Origin: Ambrosia x helenae | Taxonomy: Eukaryota; Streptophyta; Magnoliopsida; Asterales; Asteraceae | NCBI GenBank assembly: GCA_030844895.1 | Contig: CM061233.1 | Span: 49,901,453-49,965,452, forward strand | DNA length: 64,000 nt | Direction: 5' to 3' | Shown here: positions 46,733 to 58,398 of the stretch, piece by piece | Layout of the letters: each line of letters starts with the position of its first letter | How positions within the stretch are numbered: position 1 is the stretch's first letter | Program-made: the position numbers and the translations under genes | Notes under the pieces: model-generated | What the model was told of the DNA's origin: nothing | The model's input: only the letters and a program-made list of their open reading frames with translations | Database searches by the model: none

Positions 46733-49536
46733 TGTCACACCCTCAAATTTCCACTGCGGGGTTTATACCGCGAGGCGCATGACATACCAGGATCCCATAG
46801 CCATAAGTCATATGAACGAACTCTAAATGCCCAAACCATTTAGTTAGTTTTCAAAAACCAAGTTTAGTTAAGCTGCGGAAGCGTAAACCAAATTTAAACC
46901 TTTTAAAAACCATGCGCAAAACAACGCGCCCAAATTAAAACCATATGAAAGAAAATGTAAAAGCATAATATGTAATTTAGGTGTATGCCCAAGACCCCAA
47001 ATGCAGTGAAGTGTGCAGTGCTTTCTAATCCTGGCACCGGAAGCTAACTACCTGCAAAAGCATGTAAATCGTGGATCAACAAACAATGTTGGTGAGTTCA
47101 CTAAGTAAAGTAAATGAGTATGTAACTGCGCTGGTTTCCAAAACCACGTAAACAAGTAATTGAGTTGGTTCCAAGAACCGTGTAAACACTAGTTCATCGC
47201 ATGTCAAGGGTAGCTAACCCATTCATGATAACTAACACCGATATACCGAACTACTGATGTACGTGTAGCCACAAATGTGAGCCGCATGCCTTACATCATT
47301 GCCTATCAATAATGATAAAATTTGTTAAGTTATAGTTCACTCCCGCACTCCCCGAGCCGGTGTGAGGTTTGTCAGACCTAATAGCGCTATCAACTAATAA
47401 CCCGCTTGCCATAACCCGGCAACTCATTCGGTATGTGAAGGACTTACAGATGATAGAGTTGGTTTAGTTCATCAAGGACACAGTTTGCGAACTAGCAAAA
47501 ACCGACCCACACAAGGATCCATAGCATCCCAACCCGGGATGTGTAAGTAGTCCCAAACCAGACTAGAAAGTAGTAGTCCCAACCCGGACTAGAAAATAGT
47601 AGTCCCAACCCGGACTGGAAAAAGTTAAGTACGTTGTCTCAACCTGAGACACATGCTTTTGAGAAAAGAGTAGTGAAACTCACCTTAGGTTGCACGTGAA
47701 TAATCCAAATTCCTCAAACAGAAATGAGCTACCGACTCCCTATTACAAATGTCACTAGGTGAGTATATGTGCATAACCAACACACCATACAACTCGTTTG
47801 TCCAAGACTTTTAAAGTTCAAACCGTGTAGTGACACCTAATGACTCTACATGCACAAGTAAGTCCTACGTATCCCGTTGGTGATCATATTGATTATTATC
47901 AGTTTTATACCTCATACACATCTCATATAAGTATTCATGCAAGTTCATGTCAAATACATACCATATAAGACTCCAAATAGTCACGTAAACATCCCTTACA
48001 CAATCTGCGTTTTCAGGGCAGATTGTACGCTGTGAAAAACGAATTATTTAAAATACTTAACGAATGAATTAAACTCCCAAATGTTTACTGAATATTCATT
48101 GGGATTCATTTGATAACCCATATTTTTGTTTTATCTCACAAGCAAACACAAAAATTATTAAAATTCGTACAACACAGCTATGTCCAGAAAATTTCCACAG
48201 CAGGTCAGTTTAGTAGAAAAATTTCCAAAAATTGTGTATTCACCCAAACGAGGTAAATCCAATTTGAAAAGACACGTTTTTCCAATGTTGACCTACTGTC
48301 CAAATTTCATAACTTAACCCTTTGTAAATCTCGAGTTATGACCGTTTAAAGTTGACCCAATTTATAATTCCGAAAATCTGATATAACCCTTAATCAAACA
48401 AAATTCCAAAAACCACTCAAAAGATGTCCAAATCTGATGGTTTTGCCCATTATGAAAACCTAAGATCACGTACAATACAATCAAGCAAAGAAATCATCAA
48501 AACAATCACTTTAACATCACGATATAGACCCTACAAAACACCCTAACGAATCTGTCAGAAATCAGAACTTTCATAACATGATACTCATGAACCCTAATCA
48601 TTCTCAATAATCTATAATCATGTAATAAACTCATATTAAAACCATCAAATCCATATTATCATGTTTAAATCCATGTATTTACTTATCACATACCCTAGAT
48701 ATGATTACTATCATCAATATTCATCAACACTCATAACAAACATCAAAAACATCTTATTATTCATGATTTGTGATTTCTATATGGATAGTTTTTAGGGTTT
48801 TTTAACTTTTCTAGTATTATTATTTATCATAAAGCACATAAAACATATACCTTGCAATTGCTAGAATCCTTAGAACCTCAAGATTGCACCCGAAATAACT
48901 TGGATTAGGGATGGAATTGGATGAAGGATTGAAAGTGTTTGTGATGGTTGTGTGGGTACTAGGCCACGGCGCAAACCCCTATGTAGGGTTTGTGTTTTAT
49001 TTTTTTTATAAATAATGCACCAAGGGTTTAGTTATGGGCCAAGGTTTTGGGTTCTAAGGATTTTTATCTAATAAGGGAGCCCGTTAATAATATCTAATTC
49101 CCAAGACTAGTCCCGTAAATATTAATCATAACAATTTTATAAAACTACTATTCTATAAATTCATTATTACGTCTAACATAAATATATACATACATACATA
49201 TATCCTGCAGAGATTACGTACCAGTTAATTAATGCACAGCAGTTCACATAAACATGTAATTTACATACATGAGTCACATTCATCAATACTCACTTGTCCA
49301 TAAAATCATGCATGCCTAATAAATCACCAACGTTCGGGATACAGGACTCGCGTGTGTGTCAAGACAAGGGTTTTCCTAACCATAACGTACGTTAATGTCA
49401 CCTAACATATGTTATTGTTACATAACATCCTGAAGGACCTGTTTAACTAACCCTAGCTAGGTGTTTAACCACGTATGATTATGGAAATTAACTAGAGTTC
49501 AGTAAAAGAGTTAACATGAAAATGCGGGGTGTCACA
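46733..49536. mobile_element. solo LTR of the gypsy TGTCACACCCTC family in the Copia 2 leader
   Basis: 2,804 bp, from TGTCACACCCTCAAATTTCC to GGGGTGTCACA, flanked by TTAAC at 46728-46732 and 49537-49541. The first 60 or so bases resemble the start of the chromovirus LTRs, including CGCGAGGCGC and CCAGGATCCCAT, so it is a related but diverged subfamily. A three-fold short repeat around AGTAGTCCCAACCCGGACT lies at about 47545-47625. No coding region. Confidence 0.9.
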
Positions 49537-49708
49537 TTAACAATCGTTGTTTACCTACCTAAATCGTACCAGGGGACAGTGCTAAGCCAATTCATTGTGT
49601 ATTGATGAATCGGGATCTCATCCTAATTAATTTTGCTTTTTGGGTCATAAAATAATTAGGATATTTAAAACATAAAATACTAATAAATTAATTTTTTGAA
49701 CTTTGTAG

Positions 49709-50610
49709 ATGTCAACTGAAAACAATTCCACCTCCTAATTCTCTCTCAAGTCCATCTTAGAGAAGGACAAACTGAACCACTCCAACTTCATGGACTGGCA
49801 CCGCAACTTGAAAATTGTTCTCAAGGCGGAGAACAAATTGTATGTTCTTGAAACACCAGTCCCTGATGAACCTGCCAATCAAAAAAGTGATGTTTATAAA
49901 AACTGGGATAAGCATTTTGATAACTCTTTGAAAGTCTCATGTCTGATGTTGGCATCCATGATCCCTGGACTTCAAAGGACCATGGAGGACATGGAAGCAT
50001 ACGACATGAATCAGCATCTGGTGGAAATGTTCCAACAAAATGCTCGTCATGAGAGGTTTGATGTGATGCGATCACTTATAACCACTCGTATGCAAGAGGG
50101 TACACCAGTTAGCACTCATGTGTTAAAAATGAAGGCATATGTTGATCGCTTGGCTCGTCTGGAATCCCCCTTGAGCGATGAGTTAGCTGGGGATATCATC
50201 CTAAACTCATTGCCCAAGTCATATGACCAGTTCATTATGAACTATAATATGAATGGGATGGAGAAGACACTTGCAGAACTGCATCAGATGCTCAAAACTG
50301 CTGAGGTAAACATACCTAGCAAAACTGCACCAGTGCTAATGATCAGGGGGGGTAAAATTAAGAAACCTAAAACCAAGAAGAAGGGCAATCAAGGCAAAGG
50401 GAAGGCAAAGGGCAAAGCTGTTGCCAACAAGAAACCTCTGAAAGATGCCAAATGTTTTCATTGTGATGAAACTGGGCACTGGAAGAGGAACTGTGCTAAG
50501 TATTTAGCTGAACTGAAGCAAGCCAAGGCTTCTGGAGGAAAGTCCTCAGGTATATATGTTATTGAAATCTTTGTTTTTTCTAGCAAGACATGGGTGTTTG
50601 ACACAGGATG
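49709..50610 (+). pseudogene. Copia 2 gag
   Basis: ATG 49709-49711 is followed by an in-frame TAA at codon 10 (49736-49738). After it the frame is open through the UBN2-type gag region (NFMDWHRNLKIVLKAE, LKVSCLMLASM, EMFQQNARHERF) to a basic stretch and the zinc knuckle CFHCDETGHWKRNC (about 50454-50495). The frame ends at TGA near 50610 because of the 98-bp tandem duplication. Gag would coat the element RNA; this copy cannot be translated from its normal start. Confidence 0.9.
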
Positions 50611-50708
50611 CTGAAGCAAGCCAAGGCTTCTGGAGGAGAGTCCTCAGGTATATATGTTATTGAAATCTTTGTTTTTTCTAGCAAGACATGGGTGTTTGAC
50701 ACAGGATG
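50513..50708 (+). repeat. 98-bp tandem duplication at the gag/protease junction
   Basis: 50513-50610 and 50611-50708 are the same sequence with one visible difference (GGAGGAAAGTCC against GGAGGAGAGTCC). Since 98 is not a multiple of 3, it shifts the frame; it also doubles the protease DTG motif. Confidence 0.95.
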
Positions 50709-53700
50709 TGGTTTCCACATTTGTAATGTTTTGCAGGGACTAAGAAAGATTAGAAAGCTGAAACAGGGCGACTTGGAGGTCCATGTTGGCAATGGACAAA
50801 GAGTTGCAGTGAAGGCGATAGGAGAATATGTTTTTCTACTTCCTTCTGGTTTAGAACTTGTTTTGAACAATGTTAATTACATTCCTAGTGTGACTAGAAA
50901 TATTGTTTCATTTCATGCTTTGCGTGGATAAGGTTTTGATTATCGTTTTAATGGTGAATTTATTTCTACTTATTTTAACGATGTATTTTACTTCGATGCA
51001 AAACCCAACAATGGGATCTATGAGATAGAAATCCAAAACGATAACATATTATGCAATATCTCCCATAAACGTAATAAGTTGGACTTTAATGATACGTCTA
51101 TGTGGCATTGTAGACTTGGTCACATAAGTGAGAATCGTGTTAAACAACTCAAAACCGTGGGAATCCTAGATTCCAAGGGTTCAGAGCCGTTTGGAAAATG
51201 CGAATCATGCTTAAGTGGAAAGTTAACAAAAGAACCTTTTTCAAATGTTGGAGAAAGAGCTAATGATCTGTTAGGACTTGTACATACAGATGTATGCGGT
51301 CCATTCAGAACAATGTCAAGACATGGAGAAAGATACTTTGTTACATTTACTGATGATTTCAGTAGATATGGTTATGTTTATCTTATGAAGCATAAACATG
51401 AAACTCTTCAAAAGTTCAAGGAGTACCAATACGAAGTAGAAAATCAGCTAAATAGAACTATTAAAATGCTTCGATCAGATCGAGGCGGTGAATATCTTAG
51501 TCAGGAATTCATCGACCATCTAAAGGATTGTGCAATAGTTTCGCAACTCACTCCACCTGGAACACGGCAACATAATGGTGTGTCTGAGCGGAGAAATCGA
51601 ACTCTATTAGATATGATTCGATCAATGATGTGTCAAACAAACCTTCCAAAATCCTTTTGGAGTTATGCTTTGGAAACTGCCGCAAGACTTGTGAATATAG
51701 CTCCAACGAAAAAGGTTGATAAAACGGCTTATGAGATATGGCATGGAAAGAAACCTCATGTATCCTACCTTAAAGTCTGGGGATGTAATGCTTATGTCAC
51801 TCTAAAATCTTCGGATAAACTAGATCCCAAAGGCGAAAAGGTGGTTTTCGTTGGATACGCTAAGAAGATCGGTTACCTATTCTACCACCCCACTGAAAAT
51901 AGGATTTTCACTAAACGCAGAGGCACTTTCTTAGAGGAAGAGCTTCTGGCACGAGGGATTGGAGATAACCATGTGGATCTTGAAGAAATTCGAGAATCAC
52001 AAGTGACTGAACCAATTGTTCAGACAGAACCAGAAGTAACTGATCCAGTTGTTGAAGTTGAGCCTGAGAGGACTCAAGAAACAACAGAAACACCAAGTGT
52101 TCGAATAAGTATTAGGGATCTTCGTGCACCCGTAAGGTATGACGATATCTTCATGATTGATGAAGCTGATCCTGCTACTTACAAAGCTGCAATCTTGGAT
52201 TCGGAATCTAAGAAATGGCAAGAAGCTATGAATGCAGAGATGCAATCCATGTATGATAACCAAGTCTGGGATTTGGTTGATCTTCCTGCCGAATGTCGGA
52301 CTGTAGGAAACAAATGGATCTTCAAGAAGAAGACTGACATGGATGGGAATGTGCAAACCTACAAAGCAAGGCTTGTAGCGAAAGGTTTTACTCAGACTCA
52401 AGGAATTGATTATGAGGAAACTTTCTCTCCAAGAGCCATGCTTAAGTCTATTAAAATTCTACTTGCCATTGTTGCATATTATGACTATGAGATATGGCAA
52501 ATGGATGTCAAAACCGTGTTCCTTAATGGACACTTACTGGAAGATGTCTATATGGTTCAACCTGAAGGTTTTGTCGATCCAAAGAATCCTAATAAGGTGT
52601 GTAAGCTGAATAAATCCATCTATGGATTAAAGCAAGCATCTCGCAGCTGGAATCTCCGTTTTGATCAGAAAATCAAAGAGTTTGGTTTTATCAAGAACGA
52701 AGATGAACCGTGTGTTTACAAGAAATCTAGTGGGAGCTACACTTTTCTTATACTGTATGTAGATGGCATACTAATCATTGGAAACAATATCCCTATGCTT
52801 AAAGATGTTAAGACCTGGTTGGGTAAATGTTTCGCAATGAAAGATCTTGGTGAAGCCGCTTATATTCTGAGAATAAAGATTTATAGAGATAGATCAAAGC
52901 AGTTATTGGGTTTGAGTCAAAGTACATATATTGATAAGGTCTTACGACGCTTCTCAATGCAAGACTCTAAAAGGGGCTCTTGCCCATGGCACATGGAACC
53001 ATTCTTAATAACAAGCAGTGTGCAAACACTGAAGAGGAAAAGAAGAAAATGGAAGGTGCTGCACATGCTTCTGCGATTGGTTCCATCATGTATGTCATGT
53101 TATGTACTAGACCTTATGTCTCGTATGCTCTTAGCATGACGAGTAGATATCAACAGAATCCAGGAGAGAGTCAGTAGGCTGCAGTGAAGAACATTCTTAA
53201 GTACTTGAGAAGGACTAAGGACATGTTCTTAATATATGGAGGATGGATGAGGAGCTGTCAATTAAGTGTTATACTGATGCAAGCTTTCAGACTGATCGTG
53301 ATGACTCAAGATCACAAACGGGATATGTTTTCATTCTGAATGGTGGGGCTATTACTTGGAAGAGCTCTAAGCAAAGTATGGTTGCTCAATCCACCTGTGA
53401 ATCAGAATACAATGCTGCATCGGATGCTATAAAGGAGGCTGCCTGGATGAAGAAGTTCATTACTGATCTCGATGTTGTGCCTAGCATAAAGAAACCAATC
53501 GAGATACTGTGTGACAACACTGGTGCCATTACTCTTGCAAAGGAACCAAGGTCACATCAGACCACAAGGCATATACTCAGGAAATTCCACTATATTAGAG
53601 AGATAGTAGAGCGTGGAGACATCATGATAAACAAAGTTCATACAGATCTAAATCTGGCTGACCCCTTTACTAAGCTTTTACCTCAAGCTAAACATGAGGA

Positions 53701-53737
53701 GCATGCTGGAAAGATAGGGCTTAGAGTTGCTAGATAG
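50611..53737 (+). pseudogene. Copia 2 pol
   Basis: Order: protease VFDTGCGFH (second copy), TAA at 50929-50931, pre-integrase WHCRLGHISENR with CESCLSGK, integrase core HTDVCGPF, RSDRGGEY and NGVSERRNRT, RT with DVKTVFLNG and YVDGILII, and RNase H with YTDASFQTDRDD and STCESEYNAASD. The second Asp of the RT YVDD motif is Gly (GGC at 52765-52767), which by itself should abolish catalysis. The frame shifts near 52970, has TAG at 53175-53177, shifts again near 53240 and ends at TAG near 53735. Confidence 0.95.
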
Positions 53738-53862
53738 TGGGCATGATCTGTAATTAGTATTGGTGTTTTATTTTGAACTATAACAGTTACATGGAATATT
53801 TATTTGATTTAATGGGTTAAATGCAAGTTTAAATATTTAGTGACTGTGTTCATTATTTGTAT

Positions 53863-54442
53863 TAGGGGTGAGCAAAATTAACCGCCATAACCAATAACCG
53901 AACCATAACTGACATAACCAAACCGATTTTAACCAATAACCGACATAACCAATGGTTATGGTTATGAAGTTTCTTTAACCGAACCGAACTTCTAGTTTTA
54001 AGTCTATGTAATAGGTTTATGTTTTACATGTAGAGGTTTATAACTAAGATAAAAGTATGCTAGTAACAAAACGATCTTGATGTATGTGACATTTATTTTA
54101 ATAAAGAATTAAAAGTATGCTAGTAACAAAACGATCTTGATGTACGTGACCTTTATTTTAATAAAGAATTAAACTTAGGCTTAGGTAAGTTTTTTTATTG
54201 TCTAGAAATATCTTATTAAAAGCTTAAGCTAAGTCCATCATCGAAGGTTCCATTTTTTTTATTTTGTAGACCCATGCGATTTAATTTTTAAACTTTAGTC
54301 GAAAGTTAGTTTTAGTTGAAGTTTGTGGTTAATAACCAAAATAACCATAACCGAATTCATAACCGATTAACCATAACCGAAGTTTGGTTATGGTTATGGT
54401 TAATGGTAAAAACCGAACCAAACCGACCCATGCACACCCCTA
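53863..54442. mobile_element. hAT-type MITE in the Copia 2 3' region
   Basis: 580 bp with ends TAGGGGTGAGCA and TGCACACCCCTA and the 8-bp duplication ATTTGTAT at 53855-53862 and 54443-54450. Subterminal parts are rich in AACCGA/TAACCATAACC motifs. A 60-bp unit is duplicated in tandem in the middle. No transposase; the terminal GGGGTG..CACCCC pattern is common in plant hAT MITEs. Confidence 0.9.
54051..54170. repeat. 60-bp tandem duplication inside the MITE
   Basis: 54051-54110 and 54111-54170 are copies (starting AAAAGTATGCTAGTAAC) with a few substitutions. Confidence 0.95.
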
Positions 54443-54450
54443 ATTTGTAT

Positions 54451-55197
54451 GTTTAAATCCTTGAATAAGAGTATTCTAAATATCCGTAGTCGATCAAATT
54501 ACATGGGAATGAATTTGAATGTAAGACTATTGTGAATTGAGATGGTTGTATTCATGAGATGAATAGCTCAAGGGTTTGAGGATCATAATTCACAAATATC
54601 ATTAGAGAATGATATTGGATGTAACTCGCTTCAAAACGATCTCCATGGATCTATGTCATGAGATGTTTTGATATTGATATGTTCAATCTGTCCTTTTTCC
54701 TAAGGCGCATATTAAACTACATTGATCAAGGACTATCTTTGATGTTATCTAACACTATCCTGAAACATGGGTAGCAATAAGGGTCGCGTTGGGAGAAATC
54801 CAAGATTAAGTGGGAGTTGTATGACGCTGATGGAATTTTGTACTTCTATAGGATTAGAAGTCTAGACATTCTGGCACCCTCATAAACTCAAACTGATATA
54901 AACGCGTGGCCACGCTCGGGCTAAGGTAGTTCGTTAGACCATTTTGAATTAGAGACGAGAATAGAGAATGGTTGATCACTATAAGAATGAATGATCCATG
55001 TCGTATGATCAACGGATGTCTATACAGAAGGGACTTATTGATAGAATTATCAGGGCTATAGTATTTGGTTAAGTAAAGCGTTACTTGAACACAAAGAAGT
55101 AGTTGACGATTGTAAAGTGTCATACTGTGTTGGGTGCAGTGCGATGCAGCTAGGCGTCCAACTCTGCACACATTGACTCATTTATTTAAAATCGTCC
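54451..55197 (+). other. 3' untranslated part of Copia 2
   Basis: Sequence between the MITE and the polypurine tract. No coding frame of note; ends with the standard AAGTGGGAGA before the LTR. Confidence 0.6.
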
Positions 55198-55208
55198 AAG
55201 TGGGAGAT
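55198..55208 (+). promoter_or_regulatory. polypurine tract of Copia 2
   Basis: AAGTGGGAGAT directly before the LTR start TGTTGG; a very common Copia arrangement. Confidence 0.85.
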
Positions 55209-55919
55209 TGTTGGATATATATAATATGTCTGATGTAATTAAAAGTCGAGGTCAACGTAACCCGACCCGGTACGATCCGAAGAGTTACACGTTGGTACAA
55301 TAATCAGATAAGTTCATGAGTAGGTGGATTATTATTTGTGAAATAATAATAGTTTAGGACTTGAGGGACTTAATATTAATTGGATTAATATTAAGGAATA
55401 TTATAGTAATATGCAAGGGGGCTTAGTGTAAGTTTGTGTTTTATAAAAAGGGATCAAGGTGTAAACCCTAAGGACACTTTTTAACAAAACAACTCCTTCC
55501 TCCCCAAGAAAGGGTTCTTGGCCGCCACCCCTTAGGGCCGCCCCCTATCCGCCGCAAACCACCACCATAGGCTGCCTCCCTCTTGCAAAGTGTTGCTCTC
55601 GGTAGGCCAGTGCTCGGGTGTGAACTTCCTACTAGCGAGGATTCGTTGTAACCCACGTGTTACAATTCCGGTGTAGTCGTCAAAGGTTGATTACTAAACT
55701 CTCTATAGTTGTTTCTTATTTATTTGTTTATACGCGTTTAACCGAGATCCTGATTGGGAATATTTTGTTAATTGGATTAATAAAATTATTATTATTATTT
55801 ATATATATAAATCGCAAATATATATATTTATATATATATATATATATATATATTCGTTTTAATTTTAAATAATAATAGAAACCGCTTCCACTTCGTATAT
55901 GATACCATGATTCCCAACA
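55209..55919 (+). repeat. 3' LTR of Copia 2
   Basis: 711 bp, uninterrupted, ends CCAACA. Contains an expanded (AT)n near 55800-55852 that is shorter in the 5' copy. It provides the empty-site sequence CGTATATGATACC for the Helitron in the 5' LTR. Confidence 0.95.
55800..55852. repeat. (AT)n microsatellite in the 3' LTR
   Basis: Interrupted TA/AT runs, longest stretch about 55830-55852. The 5' LTR has a different, shorter version at this place. Confidence 0.85.
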
Positions 55920-56276
55920 GTTAAAAACTCATGGAATATATATGGGATGTATAAAAAAAATTATATAATTATTGTGCGCTTCGGGTACGAAAATCCCACG
56001 CTTTTTACGCTTTGCGCCTCGCGCGATGCGCTTAGACCTTGTCGCTTTTATGCGCCTAGCACTTTTTAAAACCCAGGATATGATACAAACAAATAATGTG
56101 AATACTATGTTGCAAGTTATGCAAACGCTAAATTGTGAATCTGCCACGTTATGCAAGTTATGAACATGTCAAGCCATATCTATTACCAAGATCATTTACC
56201 TTGTGTTGGTCCTAAATAAAAGTATGACCAGCATTCGACGCCCAATTTTTGTAGCCCGTGGTAGTGGGATTATATG

Positions 56277-56729
56277 CTTGGCTTAAAAAAGCGCGAGGCG
56301 CTCCAGGGCGTTTTGGGTCCAAAATCCGAAGCGTGGGGCTTAAAGCGCGAGGCGAGAGCTTCATGTATATGAGGCGCCTAGTATTAAAAAAATTATAAAA
56401 AAATATTTATATATGTCAATATGACATTTTCTACATATTAATCAATCATAAGCACAAAAACATGATTATAAAACACCCTTGAACACTTAAAAAGCATATT
56501 CAAAACATAAAAACGACGAGGTACTACTGTAACGGGCCAAATAAAGCAGTTTAAAAGGGTTTTTGGGGCTGAGGCGCTATTGTAGCGCGCGCCTCAAGCG
56601 CTGGAGGCGGCGCGTCATGTAGTTCAGCGCTTTTTGGCAAAAAAAAAAAAAAAAAAAAAAAGCGTTCTCCTAAACGCCCCGCACCCCAAACGTTTAAAGC
56701 GCGCCCCAAGCGCGCTTTTTTAAACCAAG
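56277..56729. mobile_element. hAT-type MITE B, related to MITE A
   Basis: 453 bp with ends CTTGGCTTAAAAAAGCGCG and CGCGCTTTTTTAAACCAAG, flanked by ATTATATG at 56269-56276 and 56730-56737. Like MITE A it is filled with GCGCCTC/GAGGCGC motifs. A poly-A run of about 22 lies at 56639-56661. No transposase. Confidence 0.85.
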
Positions 56730-56737
56730 ATTATATG

Positions 56738-57160
56738 ATTATTCCCCTGCGCATATCGTACTCAAGAAACACCCATCCAGCCCCAAGACTGAAAGTTCAG
56801 ATGGTGTATGCTTTAAAGTTATACAACCTTCAACACCAGATACTCTCACACAAATTTAACATCCAGCAGGACATAAAGGCCAACAGTGGAGTTAAGGATG
56901 TAGCCATGAACCGCAAGATATTTATTATAGTCATTACCTTGTGCTTTCATTGGATAACAATCATGAACTAGCAATATGTGATCGTCTTCATCTATTTTTA
57001 CCAAATCAATCACTTTTTTTTACGACAATGAAACCAGTTAGAACCTTTTTTGCAGTAGTTTTAGTTATGTTGCAATTTGTTTATTTACTCACTAGTTCAA
57101 TTACAAAACAGATGTTTGCAATTTAAAAAGATGAAAGAAGCAAGGTACCTTTGAGCATAA
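56738..57160. other. possible low-copy host sequence
   Basis: No repeat boundary seen. A minus-strand reading across 56269 and 56738, with the MITE removed, is open for some 30 codons, which could be an exon remnant, but I recognise no family. Confidence 0.25.
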
Positions 57161-57164
57161 TGGC

Positions 57165-57435
57165 AGTACGTGCGTCTAAAATTTTTGGGGTTGGAGATAC
57201 GTGCGTTTAAGTTGAAAATGAACAAATGCTTAGGGATGCGTCTAAATTTAGGGATTGGAGGTACGTGCGTCTAAAAATATTGTGGTTGGAGGTACGTGCG
57301 TTTAATGGTGCGTCCAAATTTTCAATGAGTGTGTCTAAATTTTTTAATGAGTGCGTCCAAATTTTCAATGATTGCGTCCAAATTTTTTAATGAGTGCGTC
57401 CAAAAATGGATTATTATATAATGAGTGCGTTTAAA
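57165..57435. repeat. degenerate minisatellite with GTGCGTC(C/T)AAA motif
   Basis: About eleven copies of a GTGCGTCCAAATTTT-like unit spaced about 18-35 bases apart, several of them as AATGAGTGCGTCCAAATT. Copies drift from GCGTTTAA to GCGTCTAA to GCGTCCAA. No coding sense. Confidence 0.7.
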
Positions 57436-57918
57436 GATCCCTGTTATCATAGTCATCTTCTTCTTCGCCTGCAACTGTTTTATAACCCATTTTTATCTTT
57501 AATTCTTCTTCTAGAATCAAAATCGAGTGCTTCTGATAAATAATATGTTCGTTTTTAATGTTGATTCATATGATTTTTGACTGATTTATTGTATAATTAT
57601 AATACTCTGTTTTTCTTATTTTTTTATTTTCAATTACTCATAATGAATGTATTCGATGTATGCTTTCTGTATTTTGATTGTGTAATCATTCAGATTGGTT
57701 TAATCGATCTCAATCTATGAAAAATTATGTTTTGATTTTCGTTATTTTGATTCTGTTTTTACGATTTGAAAAAAAAAATAGATGTTTTTTCCTAATTTAC
57801 CCTTGGTTAGTTTGACCCAAGTATGATTAGGGTTTTTAATCACCATCCAGCTATCTTGTTAATCTAATGGCTGAGATTGCTTCCTACGCTTCTCACCTTA
57901 AGGTTCATTTGTACGTTA
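57436..57918. other. unassigned AT-rich sequence
   Basis: Nothing firmly recognised. A pyrimidine-rich part (TCATCTTCTTCTTCGCC) and a short ATGGCTGAGATTGC frame near 57868 could be mistaken for a gene start, but no following exon supports it. Confidence 0.3.
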
Positions 57919-58398
57919 TCTATACCCTATATATTCACATATGTCATTAGTTTGGTAAGAATATAGTTTTTTTGTATTTTGATTGGTGTTGCTAGAAATA
58001 TTGATTACGAAGATCGCTAAGCCGGTTAAATTTAGCCTATAATTCTGACACACCAGGTAAATTTCTAGCTGATAAGTATAATTAATCACCCAACCATGCA
58101 AGGCTCTTAAATCAATCATCATCATGACATGTCATTTGATACCAATTTTGTTGATTTTTTTTCCAGGTTCACATCACACGTTTAAAATGTCGTGAGGAAG
58201 TAACAAAGTTTTAAAGAGACTTTACTCGAGCAAGATGTGCACACCTAGAATTAGAAGTAGGTTTTATGAGTTATTGAATATTGATCCTTTCAACAAAAAA
58301 AACTTTTCCTAAAAAACGACATATTCGTTTTACGGTACATACATTTTATCACTTAATAATATATTTGTCTATATCGGAAAGCACCCGGGATAATCTAG
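57919..58398 (+). mobile_element. probable small Helitron with an exon-like fragment
   Basis: The 3' end is CACCCGGGATAATCTAG at 58398 followed by T, close to the tail of the Helitron at 45975. The proposed 5' end TCTATACCCTATATATT at 57919 follows an A. An acceptor-like TTTTTTTTCCAG at 58155-58166 precedes a fragment reading CREEVTK and, after a one-base shift, KMCTPRIRSRFYELLNIDPF. I do not recognise the donor gene. The 5' end is the weak point. Confidence 0.45.

Larger units (their letters stand above)
44250..55919 (+). mobile_element. Copia LTR retrotransposon 2, with three nested insertions
   Basis: LTRs 44250-45995 and 55209-55919 begin TGTTGGATATAT and end CCAACA, flanked by GTTAA at 44245-44249 and 55920-55924. 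PBS at 45997, gag and pol in plus orientation at 49709-53737, polypurine tract at 55198. Inside lie a Helitron (44917-45975), a solo LTR (46733-49536) and a hAT MITE (53863-54442). The coding region carries stops, frameshifts, a 98-bp duplication and an altered RT motif, so it is dead. Lineage within Copia not assigned. Confidence 0.95.
43977..56076. mobile_element. hAT-type MITE A (GCGCCTC-rich), split by a Copia
   Basis: Ends are inverted: CTGGGTTTTAAAAAGCG at 43977 and CTTTTTAAAACCCAG ending at 56076. Both are flanked by the 8-bp duplication GATATGAT (43969-43976 and 56077-56084), as for hAT elements. The body is rich in GGCGC/GCGCC. Without the Copia insertion (44250-55919 and one TSD copy) it is about 425 bp. 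No transposase. Confidence 0.85.

Noticed and set aside
56200..56830. Exon of a host gene on the minus strand interrupted by MITE B
   Set aside because: The open stretch is short and I could not match it to any protein family, so it is listed only as possible low-copy sequence.
57868..57905. Start of a small gene (ATGGCTGAGATTGCTTCC)
   Set aside because: Only about a dozen codons, no downstream exon in a compatible frame, and the surrounding phrase resembles dispersed repeat sequence.
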